Shown piece by piece: positions 27,950-36,743 of a stretch of DNA of 59,975 nt; within the stretch, counting starts at the first letter, position 1; each line of letters opens with the position of its first letter. The translations under genes and the position numbers were made by a program. This stretch comes from Phycisphaerae bacterium. Lineage in GTDB: Bacteria; Planctomycetota; Phycisphaerae; Sedimentisphaerales; Anaerobacaceae. The notes below the pieces were generated by a model. That model was not told the DNA's origin, made no database searches, and was given only the letters and a program-made list of their open reading frames with translations. The stretch is taken from NCBI GenBank assembly GCA_016782865.1, contig JADHXR010000024.1:1-59975 (forward strand), written 5' to 3'.

Positions 27950-27978
27950 ATAATACTCTATGCGAGGGCGTCCGTAAA
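27950..27978 (-). promoter_or_regulatory. Putative promoter of the ACD/CoA-transferase/AcuC operon
   Basis: On the minus strand TTTACG, a 17-base spacer and TATTAT, about 50 bases before the first ATG. The -35 match is only partial. Confidence 0.4.
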
Positions 27979-28000
27979 CCTTTTTGTTGGTGTGAATTGA

Positions 28001-28441
28001 TTACGGGTGATTTGCCAGTCTACCCGGCGTGAAACCGTCAAAATAATCTTTGGGTGACCTTTTGCCTCTGGCGACACTGCTTAAGATAGGGCACATTTGC
28101 CCGATATCCAACACGGCGCTAAGGTTTCGGTTGAGCGAATCGAGATAATGGTCCTGGGCGTAATCGCCGCCGCTGATTTCGCCCACCAGGAAGAAATTCT
28201 GCTTGCCGAGATTGGCGGCGAATTCTTTGATCGCACCGCGGAAATTCCGTGCCTGTTCCGCCGAGACATGCTTTAGCGTATCTTCCCGATCGTCGCTGAA
28301 TCGATCCACCAATAGAAAGTAGAGCACCTGGTCTCGCCAGTCTACAGGCGAGGGAAAACAGCTTTGTCGTTCGGGTCGGCACGGTATGTCGCGGACACTC
28401 TCCGGTCTGGTCCTGCTTAGCACTTGGTCTGCGAATGACAT
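28001..28441 (-). pseudogene. Collapsed alpha-amylase-family glycoside hydrolase
   Basis: The 146-residue frame joins two pieces of a GH13-type protein. The N-terminal piece (SPVDWRDQVLYFLLVDRFSD) is the usual entry into the barrel. After RED the frame jumps straight to DTLKHVSAEQARNF and NFFLVGEISGGDYAQD, a later barrel region that includes the VGEI catalytic acid segment. The intervening part (several hundred residues in intact relatives) is missing, and the protein ends soon after DYFDGFTPG. The internal deletion is in frame, so a peptide could still be made, but the barrel cannot form. It abuts the promoter of the ACD operon. Confidence 0.8.
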
Positions 28442-28602
28442 GATGACAAATGCATGCTCTACGTTTTGCGCTGCGCGGTGTACTACGCCTCGAACGCCGA
28501 GCGTGACCCTGAGTTGCTAAAGTGGTGGAACTTCAAAGACAAGGAATCTTGGAGCCGGTGACTGGCGGCGTGGTTCTCTATCCGCTGCGTTCGAGCCAAG
28601 TG

Positions 28603-29502
28603 TTACTTTGGCAGTTCAGGCGTGTGCGGCTCGATGTGAATTGTGATGTTGATCGGGCGTTTTATCTGCTCATCGAGGGCCTCTTCCAGGCTCACCGTTA
28701 TTTCGTGGGCAGCCGTTACATTCAGGTCCGGGTCGACGAGGATGTGCAGATCGAGAAAAACTTCTCTGCCAACCGTGCGGGTCCGCAGTTTGTGCCATTG
28801 GCGTATGGAAGGGTCCGAGTCGATTATTTGTTTTATGTGTTCGATTGTGTCCTGATCTACGGCACTTTCGGCCAGCTCGCGCAGGCAGTCGCCAATTACT
28901 TTGAAGCCTACCCACATGACCATCAGACCTACGGAGATGGCGGCGACCTGATCGCCGTGACCGAAACCGAATTGCAGTACTGCGAAGCCTATCACAACTG
29001 CTACCGAACTCAACGCATCGCTGCGGTGATGCCATGCGTTGGCATAGAGTGCGGGGCTCTGAGATCGAATCGCAATTCTCTGTGTGGCCCTGTAGAGCCA
29101 TTCCTTGGCGACAATCGATACTATCGCAGCTATCAGGACTGCGATCCGAGGGGCGGTGACTTCGTCTCGTGCGATGGCCATCGTGGCGTAGAAGATCATC
29201 GCTCCGCCCACAGAGATCAAGATCACTGCAATGAGCCCGGCGGCAAGCGTCTCCGCTCGCCCGTGGCCGTAGGGGTGACTGGGGTCCGGTTCCTTCGAGC
29301 CCAGGCGCACACCCCAAAGCACAACTGCGTCTGTGGCCAGGTCGGAAAGTGAGTGGATCCCATCGGCTACGAGGGCCAGCGAAGCTGCGAGCAATCCGAT
29401 GGCGATCTTGACGGTTGCCAGGGCGATATTCACCGCCATTCCAATGTACGTAATGGACTTGATCTGCCTTGCGGCGACTTCTTGTTTGTTCTCGTGTGCC
29501 AC
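28603..29502 (-). CDS. Cation diffusion facilitator (CDF) metal transporter
   Basis: A 299-residue inner-membrane divalent-metal/proton antiporter. Six membrane segments lie in the first about 210 residues. Metal-site motifs are ADGIHSLSDLATD in helix 2 and HHRSDALSS in helix 5, with the HPYGHGRAE loop between helices 2 and 3. A cytoplasmic ferredoxin-like domain with several histidines (HIEPHTPE) ends the protein. The likely role is export of zinc, cobalt, iron or manganese; the exact metal is not readable. It starts four bases after the stop of the phosphohexomutase gene, so both are in one transcript. Confidence 0.93.
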   Translation of the reverse strand: MAHENKQEVAARQIKSITYIGMAVNIALATVKIAIGLLAASLALVADGIHSLSDLATDAVVLWGVRLGSKEPDPSHPYGHGRAETLAAGLIAVILISVGGAMIFYATMAIARDEVTAPRIAVLIAAIVSIVAKEWLYRATQRIAIRSQSPALYANAWHHRSDALSSVAVVIGFAVLQFGFGHGDQVAAISVGLMVMWVGFKVIGDCLRELAESAVDQDTIEHIKQIIDSDPSIRQWHKLRTRTVGREVFLDLHILVDPDLNVTAAHEITVSLEEALDEQIKRPINITIHIEPHTPELPK

Positions 29503-29506
29503 TACA

Positions 29507-30883
29507 TCAGCCCAACACTTTCATGCGTATCTTCGAGACCGCGTTGAGATACTCCCGGGCTGCGCGGGGGTCCTTTGCCTCGACAATTGCCCGCATCACG
29601 GGTTCGGTGTTGCTGGTTCTCAGATGAAGCCATCCGTCATCGAAGTCGAATCGGCAGCCATCGGTGGTGTCGAGCTTTGCCTCGGCGAAGGCCTTCTTCG
29701 CCAAATCCAGGATTTGCTGCGCATGATTTTGCTCTGCGGTGAACTTCTCCTTGGTCATGTGGTAGCCACCGATTTCACCGACCAGTTGGCTCACTGTTTT
29801 TCCGGTCTCAGTCATAAGCTGCAGGACAAGGGCGATCCCCACGAGGCTGTTGCGAACCGGCCCGACCCGCAAATCGATCACGCCGCCGTTGCCTTCACCG
29901 CCGATGATACAATCGTGCTCGAACATCGCTGCGGCGACGTTGGCCTCGCCGACGGCGGTGCGAACAACCTGACCGCCTGCCTGCTCGGCTATGTCATCAA
30001 TCATTCTCGAAGTCGACAGGTTTGCCGCCGCGCTGCCGGATCTCTTGCTGAAAATATATTTCGCCGCCAGGGCAAGAGTGTATTCTTCGCCAATGTACGT
30101 CCCGTTTTCATCGACAATTGCCAATCTGTCGGCATCGGGGTCCTGAGCAAAGCCGATGACGGCACTCTTGGTTTTCACAACTTCACAAAGACCCGTCAGA
30201 TTCTCAGCGGTCGGCTCGGGTTTGTGAGCGAACATGCCCGTGGGTTCGTCGTTTATCGCAATCACTTCACAGCCAAGCTCAGCCAGGAGCTTCTTCGTGA
30301 CGCGCCCGCCGGCTCCGTTGACGCTGTCTAGGACGACCTTGAAGTTTCTTGCGGCGATCGCTTCTCTGTCGACAATCGCCAAGACCTTGGCGATGTGCGC
30401 AGCATCGGTTTGATCGTTGAAGGTCAGCTTGCCGCAATTGACAGAATCCGCCGGGGCGAAATCCTTGTCGAAGAAGCACCGCCTGATTTGCTCGGCTTGT
30501 GAGGGGGGTGGAGCAACGCCGTTGTCAAGCAGCAGTTTGATGCCGTTGTACCCAATCGGGTTATGAGAGGCGGTTATGACTACTCCGCCCGCACATCCAA
30601 GCTCACTTAACATTACACCTGCGCCGGGGGTGGTAGTAATCCCCAGATCGACCACGTCGATTCCAACCGCACACAATCCCGCCGCCACGGCTGATCCCAG
30701 CATTTGCCCGCTCGGCCTCGAATCCCTTGCGATACAAACCGTCAATTTCTCTTTCTTTGAGGAGTGCTTGTTTTTGAGAAATGTGCCGAACGCGCAGCCG
30801 TACTCGGCGGCGACAGGTGCGCTCAGATTCTCGCCAACGATACCTCGCATCCCGCTGACACTTATTATCAACTGCTCAGCCAT
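29507..30883 (-). CDS. glmM: Phosphohexomutase (phosphoglucosamine/phosphomannomutase family)
   Basis: A 458-residue alpha-D-phosphohexomutase that moves phosphate between C6 and C1 of a sugar. The N-terminus SVSGMRGIVGENL, the catalytic phosphoserine loop TASHNPIGYNGIK, the magnesium loop DPDADRLAIVD, the sugar-binding GEGNGG and the C-terminal phosphate-binding RTSNTEPVMR are all present. The sequence looks most like the archaeal/planctomycete phosphoglucosamine-mutase type, which would feed UDP-GlcNAc synthesis, but phosphomannomutase or phosphoglucomutase activity is also possible, so the gene symbol is tentative. It sits between serA and the CDF gene in one leftward run. Confidence 0.88.
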   Translation of the reverse strand: MAEQLIISVSGMRGIVGENLSAPVAAEYGCAFGTFLKNKHSSKKEKLTVCIARDSRPSGQMLGSAVAAGLCAVGIDVVDLGITTTPGAGVMLSELGCAGGVVITASHNPIGYNGIKLLLDNGVAPPPSQAEQIRRCFFDKDFAPADSVNCGKLTFNDQTDAAHIAKVLAIVDREAIAARNFKVVLDSVNGAGGRVTKKLLAELGCEVIAINDEPTGMFAHKPEPTAENLTGLCEVVKTKSAVIGFAQDPDADRLAIVDENGTYIGEEYTLALAAKYIFSKRSGSAAANLSTSRMIDDIAEQAGGQVVRTAVGEANVAAAMFEHDCIIGGEGNGGVIDLRVGPVRNSLVGIALVLQLMTETGKTVSQLVGEIGGYHMTKEKFTAEQNHAQQILDLAKKAFAEAKLDTTDGCRFDFDDGWLHLRTSNTEPVMRAIVEAKDPRAAREYLNAVSKIRMKVLG

Positions 30884-30891
30884 AACAGACT

Positions 30892-31017
30892 CGTATATCG
30901 TATATCGTATATCGTATTGCGTATTGCGTCAAAATCGCTCACGCGGATTCAAAACCCTTCGCAAGAATGATCCATTCTTCCATATTGCGCAATACGCACG
31001 ACGCACTACGCAATACG
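30892..31017. repeat. Inverted pair of heptanucleotide repeat tracts
   Basis: The left arm (30892-30930) is CGTATAT three times, CGTATTG twice, then CGTC. The right arm (30990-31017) is CAATACG, CACGACG, CACTACG, CAATACG, i.e. the inverse of CGTATTG-type units. Both arms keep a strict 7-base period. They fill most of the serA-phosphohexomutase gap. Confidence 0.7.
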
Positions 31018-31022
31018 AAACA

Positions 31023-32612
31023 TCAATCCAGCGTGCAGACGTAAATTTCGTTGACGAAATCGAGCTTGCCGAGTTCATCGATCGCTTCGGCGTCAGGTTC
31101 TTTATCCAGACTGACAGCCAGCATGGCTTTCTGTTCGTCTGGCTTCTGTCCGACGCCCATGGTGCAAATGTTGATGCCGTGTTTGCCACAGACGGTTCCG
31201 ACCGAACCTATGACGCCGGGCTTGTCATCATTAAAAATGACCAGCACGCTGCCTTGCGGCGTTACTTCAATGTTGAAGCCGTCAATCTCAATGATCCGCA
31301 AAAGGGTACCGCCGAAGACCGAGCCGGCTACGGTGCGCGTGACTTTGTCGGTAACGACTTTTGCGCTGAAACTCGATGCGACGTCCTTGGCCTCGGTGTT
31401 TTTCGTCTCGTCTATGCTTATGCCGCGCTCCTTGGCCAGGACCGGCGTGTTGACCATATTCAGCGGCATATCGAAATGCTTCTGCAGCAGGCCGATCGAA
31501 AAGTTGAGCGTAACCGGCTCGACAGCCATTTCGGCGATGGACCCGCGGTACTGGACCTGGATTTCCTTGATGTGGCCCGGAGCGATGGTGCTGACAACCG
31601 AGCCGATTCGCCGGGCAAGCCTGGCATATTGACTCACTATCGCCGGCACGGCGCCCGATGTCGATGGTGCGTTAAGTGCGTTCTTGACCGGGCCGCCCTT
31701 GATGGCGTCGACAAGGATCTGAGCCGCCTCGATGGCAACTTCGATTTGAGCTTCCTCCGTACTTGCCCCCAAGTGCGGCGTGGCGATGCAATCCTCGAAT
31801 TCAGAAAACCGCGTATTCTCCGGCGGCTCAGTGGGGAAAACATCCAGGGCGGCCCCGGCGATGCGATTAGCGGCAAGTGCCTCGTAAAGCGCGTCTTCAT
31901 TGATTATTCCGCCCCGCGCGCAGTTGACCAACCGCACGGTCGGTTTCATCATCTCAAGCTGCTCGGCGCCGATCATGTTCAGCGTCTGCTCGTTTCTCGG
32001 CACGTGAACGCTGATAAAGTCGGCCTCCTCAAAAATTCTATCGAGATCCTCGGTTACTTCGACACCGGATTTCTCCGCATCGGTCGGTGCGGCAAAGGGA
32101 TCGTGGCCCAGGACTTTCATATTAAAACCTTTTGCCATCTGCGCGACAGCCATGCCGATCCTGCCCAGGCCTATCAGGCCGAGGACCTTGTTGTTCAACT
32201 GGTTGCCCATGTATTTTTTTCTGTCCCATGCACCGCTTTTGAGGCTGTTGCAGGCCGGGACAACATTGCGGCTCATAGCCAGTATCAAGGCCATCGTATG
32301 CTCGGCGGCGCTGAGGGTATTGCCGCCGGGGGTGTTCATGACTATTATGCCCTTTCGGGTGGCTTCCGGGATGTCGATGTTGTCGACGCCGACGCCGGCC
32401 CTGGCTATTGCCTTGAGCTTGCCGGAGTTGGCCAGGACTTCGGGGGTCACTCTTGTGCCGCTTCGGATGATCAGGCCGTCGTACTCGCCGATAATGCTGG
32501 CCAGCTCGTCCTTGTCTATGCCGGTCCTGACAACTGCTTCGACGCCGTCCATGGAATTTAGCAGATCAATCCCTTCCTGTGCGAGTTTGTCCGTAATAAG
32601 AACTTTTATCAT
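31023..32612 (-). CDS. serA: D-3-phosphoglycerate dehydrogenase
   Basis: First enzyme of serine synthesis, oxidising 3-phosphoglycerate with NAD; 529 residues, the long type. The N-terminal substrate domain is followed by a nucleotide-binding fold (GLGRIGMAVAQMAKGF), the catalytic segments NCARGGIINEDAL and PHLGASTEEAQ, an intervening allosteric domain (about 315-450) and a C-terminal ACT domain (VIFNDDKPGVIGSVG) for feedback control by serine. The ATG at 32612 has a GGAG site; earlier codons in the frame read through a promoter-like region and are not conserved in type. Confidence 0.96.
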   Translation of the reverse strand: MIKVLITDKLAQEGIDLLNSMDGVEAVVRTGIDKDELASIIGEYDGLIIRSGTRVTPEVLANSGKLKAIARAGVGVDNIDIPEATRKGIIVMNTPGGNTLSAAEHTMALILAMSRNVVPACNSLKSGAWDRKKYMGNQLNNKVLGLIGLGRIGMAVAQMAKGFNMKVLGHDPFAAPTDAEKSGVEVTEDLDRIFEEADFISVHVPRNEQTLNMIGAEQLEMMKPTVRLVNCARGGIINEDALYEALAANRIAGAALDVFPTEPPENTRFSEFEDCIATPHLGASTEEAQIEVAIEAAQILVDAIKGGPVKNALNAPSTSGAVPAIVSQYARLARRIGSVVSTIAPGHIKEIQVQYRGSIAEMAVEPVTLNFSIGLLQKHFDMPLNMVNTPVLAKERGISIDETKNTEAKDVASSFSAKVVTDKVTRTVAGSVFGGTLLRIIEIDGFNIEVTPQGSVLVIFNDDKPGVIGSVGTVCGKHGINICTMGVGQKPDEQKAMLAVSLDKEPDAEAIDELGKLDFVNEIYVCTLD

Positions 32613-32657
32613 TGCGCAACTCCAAAAGGTTCTTGCTTTGCGATTCTCAAAATGCGC

Positions 32658-32685
32658 ATTGTAGCGACGGCCGCAGGAATTGCAA
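32658..32685 (-). promoter_or_regulatory. Promoter for serA
   Basis: On the minus strand TTGCAA, a 16-base spacer and TACAAT, about 45 bases before the serA ATG. Confidence 0.5.
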
Positions 32686-32777
32686 GCGCCGATACGTGCA
32701 GCACCTCCTAAAAATGTGTGTGCCGCACAGCCTGCGTGGGAGAAGGCTATGTTTCCCGTCATTTGCGGGCAAAGAGA

Positions 32778-33218
32778 TCAGTTTTGTGTCGCCAGCGCCC
32801 GGGCCAGTGTTACGGCCCAACCGGAGGCGAGAATGATGATCAGGGCCAGAATCACGTACCTGATCTTGATCTCTGCAAAAAAACGCTTGATGAAGTCGAA
32901 GTACACCCCGAAGACGGCCACGAAGAAAGCCAAACCTCCTGCGAGAACGGTTGCACAGTACAGCAGGCCGGCGGCCGGCTGAATATAGAAGGCTTTGGCG
33001 ATATTTCCCTGGGCGAAGGCGAGCGTTGCCGTGGTCATTCCACAACTCGGGCACGGCAGGTTTGTTCTCTGCTTGAATCCGCAGTAGCCGAGGTGTCGGC
33101 CCATGTCGACCTGGTAGTGTGCAACCAGTGCGAAGGCGCCGAAGTATACCAAGACCGCCAGGCAGACCATTGCCGCTATGATCCGCTGGCGAGGAGATGC
33201 CGCGCAGAACATTTTCAT
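32778..33218 (-). CDS. DUF2752-family small membrane protein
   Basis: A 146-residue membrane protein with about three hydrophobic helices. Between the first two lies CGFKQRTNLPCPSCGMTTA, the CPxCGxT motif that defines DUF2752. No biochemical function is known to me for this family. The start at 33218 is chosen for the AGGT-like site before it; an upstream GTG-type start 16 codons earlier is possible. It reads away from the inositol-monophosphatase-like gene, with about 90 bases between them holding both promoters. Confidence 0.85.
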   Translation of the reverse strand: MKMFCAASPRQRIIAAMVCLAVLVYFGAFALVAHYQVDMGRHLGYCGFKQRTNLPCPSCGMTTATLAFAQGNIAKAFYIQPAAGLLYCATVLAGGLAFFVAVFGVYFDFIKRFFAEIKIRYVILALIIILASGWAVTLARALATQN

Positions 33219-33308
33219 CTTATTTACCTGTTGGCTTGTATGCATAACTGCATTAGAATAGGGCAACGTAATGGATGTGTCAAGGTCACTACGGCGGGTA
33301 AAGAAGAT

Positions 33309-34124
33309 ATGGCATTAGAGCAGAGAGATTTGAGCAGAATGCTGGAGACGGCTATCGTGGCGGCGCGCCTGGCGGGTCAACGGGCGATGGAAGAGATCAA
33401 TTACACCAAGATTTCCGTCAAAAACGGCACCGAGCTGGTGACCCAGGCCGACAGGCGATGCCAGGAGATAATCATCGACCGCATCAAAGAGACCTATCCC
33501 GACCACGGATTCATCGCCGAGGAAGGTGATGACGGCAAGATTTTCAAGCAGGCCCCGCGGGGCAAGGACATGCTTTGGTGGATAATTGACCCGATAGACG
33601 GGACGAACAATTTTGCGCACCGTATGCTGTTCTTCACTGTAAGTATTGGAGTGATGTACGAGGGCGAGCCGATCGTCGGCGTGATCTTCGAGCCCGCGAC
33701 GGATTCGATCTTCACCGCCGTCAAGGGCGCGGATGCACAGTTGGATGGCAGGAGAATCGAGGCCAGCGAAGAGGCGATGGACAAATTCGCAAGCGTTGGG
33801 CTGGAGAGCCATTTTGACGATGGCGCGCCGAGCTGGGCCTGTGAAATAATGACGCGGACGAGATTTCGCAATCTGGGCACGACCGCGCTACAATTGGCGT
33901 ACGTGGCAAAGGGCAGCATGGTGGCGACGATCGCCAATACTCCGAAGTTGTGGGACATAGCAGCCGGGGTCGTAATCAATCAGGCGGCAGGCTCTGTGGT
34001 CACCGATTGGCAAGGCGGGAAGATATTCCCAGTCGATCTGGACAGCTACGACGGGCATAAGTACCAGGTGATTGTAGCCAACAAGAAGGTGCACCCGGAA
34101 GTTGTAGAACTGCTAAGGCATTGA
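33309..34124 (+). CDS. Inositol-monophosphatase-family phosphatase
   Basis: A 271-residue magnesium-dependent, lithium-sensitive-type sugar phosphatase. The signatures are FIAEEGDD (first metal glutamates), WWIIDPIDGTNNFAH (family motif 1) and LWDIAAGVVINQAAG (motif 2, with the metal aspartate). The substrate may be inositol-1-phosphate, but relatives also act on histidinol phosphate, fructose-1,6-bisphosphate or PAP, so it is not assigned. The ATG at 33309 leads directly into the conserved N-terminal helix. It is convergent with the secretion operon, whose last gene ends 17 bases away. Confidence 0.92.
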   Translation: MALEQRDLSRMLETAIVAARLAGQRAMEEINYTKISVKNGTELVTQADRRCQEIIIDRIKETYPDHGFIAEEGDDGKIFKQAPRGKDMLWWIIDPIDGTNNFAHRMLFFTVSIGVMYEGEPIVGVIFEPATDSIFTAVKGADAQLDGRRIEASEEAMDKFASVGLESHFDDGAPSWACEIMTRTRFRNLGTTALQLAYVAKGSMVATIANTPKLWDIAAGVVINQAAGSVVTDWQGGKIFPVDLDSYDGHKYQVIVANKKVHPEVVELLRH

Positions 34125-34141
34125 CGAAAATCGACAATCCC

Positions 34142-36733
34142 TTACCTTGGGTCCGGAACCGGATGCAGCGCAAGGATCTTCACCTTGCCGGCTGTGGATG
34201 TCACCTGGCTTCTGTCGAGTATGGCCACGACTCTTTTTTGCGGGCCGTCGGTGCCGATTCGGACGAGGATATAGGCAGTGAAAACATCGCTGCGTACCGT
34301 AGCGAGATTGCTGAGCCGGCAGAAAATCACGTCTCGTTCTTCGAAGTCACTCGTTGCTCCGTCACCGGGGGTGAGATCAGGAAATCGGTCGAGATCGACC
34401 GACACTTGCGCGGGGTCATCGGCGTAGTAGCCCATCTCGGGGACATGTAACAATTCGCCTGTGCTCTCAAAAGCCCCGGCTATCGTGTCCCTGTAGGCAA
34501 CTATCGCCTGGGCGATCGCGGGCGGCATCCAGGGCAGTTGGGCAATCACATACCATGGGGCGGTGTTGACGTTTACTCGGCCCTTTATTCTGGTCTCGTA
34601 CTGCGGATGGCCATGATCCGTCGGATCGATGACCGTCAGATATTGAAAGACATCTGTGGCGGTGGGATTGCGCAGATCGAGCCGGACGAACTCTTCGCGA
34701 GGCTCGGCCGAGAGCTTTATCCCGATCATATCATTTGGGTCGGTGCTTGGGGCCACCGTCAGCGCCCTTGCTATGTCGCCGACGCAGATAAAATCACCCA
34801 GAGAGCTTGCGAGATTATAGTTCCTTCGTGTTCCGGTCAATCCGTTGGCGGTGCCCAGAGTATTGTTCGCAGTCGCAAAATCCTGGTACACAATGTTCCA
34901 GTCATTGTCCGGGCGAGCGTAAGACTGTGTGAGGTTCTTGGATGCGTTCCAGTCGAACCAGGCATCGTCCGTCTGCTGCTTGTCAAGATACAGTTCCGAA
35001 GCCAGCACCCTTCTCATAAGGTAAACGTCGTATCTCTCATCCAGGACATATTGCGGCGGATCCGAATCCGGCACCGGAACATATGCCGCCAGCACGAGAT
35101 TGGGATCTTCTCGACCGCCGCCGATCGACATCAGGCCCGCAGCACCAAACTCGCTCGATGCCCCAGAGCCGCTGGTGATCACAAATCGGCTGCCGTCCGC
35201 TATGACGTTACCGGCCAGGCTTATCGTGCTTACGATTATATTGTTCGGGTCTCGCAGCTCCAGCCTGAAGTCACTCAGCCCAATGTCGGTATCGAACGGG
35301 TTATAAAGTTCGACTGCAAAATGATTGTTTGCCGAGACATCGGCATTTGCCTCGCTGATATTGATCGCTATCTCACTGATAAACGGCTGGGCCTCTAAAC
35401 CGTAGAATACCTCTGAACCGACAGACAGAACTGTCACCCTCTCGTCGCGATCGCGAAGATCGACAATATTGACCGCCAGTTGGGCGGCCACTCTCTCGGC
35501 ACGCAAAGTGTTGGGATCGTTCTCCAGAAGCGCTCTTCTTATCGCGGCATGCAGCATACTTTCGTCTGCGAGATTGACATTAACCATCTTTCCCGCGTTA
35601 AGGATCGATCCGGCGGGACTGATAATCCGGTCCATATTGTACGTGGTGGCGATATGCCGATACGCATAGTTCTGATCGAAGGGATCCTGCGCACGTTTTG
35701 ACCACTGCGCAAGGTTTCTGGCGTTGTCATCCTGGCGACGTGAAACATCAGGATTTCTAGAGAGCGCAATCGGAGTTGTCAGGGCGGGAGTACGAAATTC
35801 GCCACCCCAGGCCTCCAGTCTTGTGTCGATGTCAGGATGATTCAAAAGGAATCTGTAACGAAGCTCGAGTTCATCGGACATGTCAAAAGGCGTGTACGGC
35901 ATGTTTGGCTCGCCGTAACGCCAGGTGACACTCTCTTCATAGGCACGCACGTTCAGCGGATCGACGCCGCGACCGGAACTTGCTCTTGCCGCGAGCAGAT
36001 CCGTTTCTTCGGTGACGGCATGGGGCAAACCTGGTCGGCCTGCCAGGGCCAGAAAACTTATCTGTGATTGCCTCGATCCGCCAATGTCCCGTGCGGGCGT
36101 ATTGGGGTCACTCAGGTCGAGCTTTAACGCCGTGTTGGCATTCAACATCGCTGCGTTGTCAATGATCCTGACGGCTGCATAAATAGGCTTGCCTTTGCTG
36201 CTGCTTATATCCGGTACGATTACCCACTGCGAATCGCCTACTCCGTCACCGTCAGCGTCGGCGATCACCGTCTGGCCTATAACGGCGGGGTCCTGATAGT
36301 CCGGGACAATGGCAGCCTGTAATCCGAGATTCGGATCCGACGCGAAATAGAGCTGACTTATCTGCCGCCAGTAATAATTGCCGCCCGATTCGTAGGGCTC
36401 GAGAGACGCGAGCCAGAGGTTGTTGACGTCAGGGTAGTCGTAGTATTCTTCGATTAGAGCCGGCGGACTGTTTGGGTCCGCCGGGCTGTTTGGATCTGTC
36501 ATACCGGGGACATCAAGGACCAGCTCCTGCGATATCTTTGCCACGACCGTTTCGACCGCGAGGTTCAGAGACTTGTTCTCGGATATGGCCGACGTTGCCA
36601 TCTTATCCACTCGGGAAACCATGACAAACAAGACGCCGATAATAGCCAACAGACTGGTCAGGACCACCGTCAGGATAAGAGCCGAACCAGCGCGAAGCGA
36701 TTTATTCAGGATGTCTTTTCTTGCCGTCTCCAT
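34142..36733 (-). CDS. Giant GspK-like minor pseudopilin
   Basis: An 863-residue protein, more than twice the usual GspK length of about 330. It has a prepilin-like N-terminus (SLRAGSALILTVVLTSLLAIIG) lacking the fifth-residue glutamate, as in GspK, which caps the pseudopilus tip. The C-terminus carries KGRVNVNTAPWYVIAQLPWM, the helix-hairpin-helix region typical of GspK. The central several hundred residues contain repeated Asp/Asn/Pro-rich loops and no domain I recognise. The ATG at 36733 lies just after the upstream stop; a TTG 10 codons earlier overlaps that gene. It is the last gene of the operon. Confidence 0.85.
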   Translation of the reverse strand: METARKDILNKSLRAGSALILTVVLTSLLAIIGVLFVMVSRVDKMATSAISENKSLNLAVETVVAKISQELVLDVPGMTDPNSPADPNSPPALIEEYYDYPDVNNLWLASLEPYESGGNYYWRQISQLYFASDPNLGLQAAIVPDYQDPAVIGQTVIADADGDGVGDSQWVIVPDISSSKGKPIYAAVRIIDNAAMLNANTALKLDLSDPNTPARDIGGSRQSQISFLALAGRPGLPHAVTEETDLLAARASSGRGVDPLNVRAYEESVTWRYGEPNMPYTPFDMSDELELRYRFLLNHPDIDTRLEAWGGEFRTPALTTPIALSRNPDVSRRQDDNARNLAQWSKRAQDPFDQNYAYRHIATTYNMDRIISPAGSILNAGKMVNVNLADESMLHAAIRRALLENDPNTLRAERVAAQLAVNIVDLRDRDERVTVLSVGSEVFYGLEAQPFISEIAINISEANADVSANNHFAVELYNPFDTDIGLSDFRLELRDPNNIIVSTISLAGNVIADGSRFVITSGSGASSEFGAAGLMSIGGGREDPNLVLAAYVPVPDSDPPQYVLDERYDVYLMRRVLASELYLDKQQTDDAWFDWNASKNLTQSYARPDNDWNIVYQDFATANNTLGTANGLTGTRRNYNLASSLGDFICVGDIARALTVAPSTDPNDMIGIKLSAEPREEFVRLDLRNPTATDVFQYLTVIDPTDHGHPQYETRIKGRVNVNTAPWYVIAQLPWMPPAIAQAIVAYRDTIAGAFESTGELLHVPEMGYYADDPAQVSVDLDRFPDLTPGDGATSDFEERDVIFCRLSNLATVRSDVFTAYILVRIGTDGPQKRVVAILDRSQVTSTAGKVKILALHPVPDPR

Positions 36734-36743
36734 TGGTAACAAG

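Noticed and set aside
28454..28561. 35-codon frame beginning MLYVLRCAVYYASNAERDPE
   Set aside because: It looks protein-like and may be the tail of a lost gene, but it is too short, has no ribosome site and I recognise no family.
30576..32561. 661-codon plus-strand open frame over glmM and serA
   Set aside because: It is antisense to two well-supported enzymes and reads through the heptad repeats; it has no protein-like composition.
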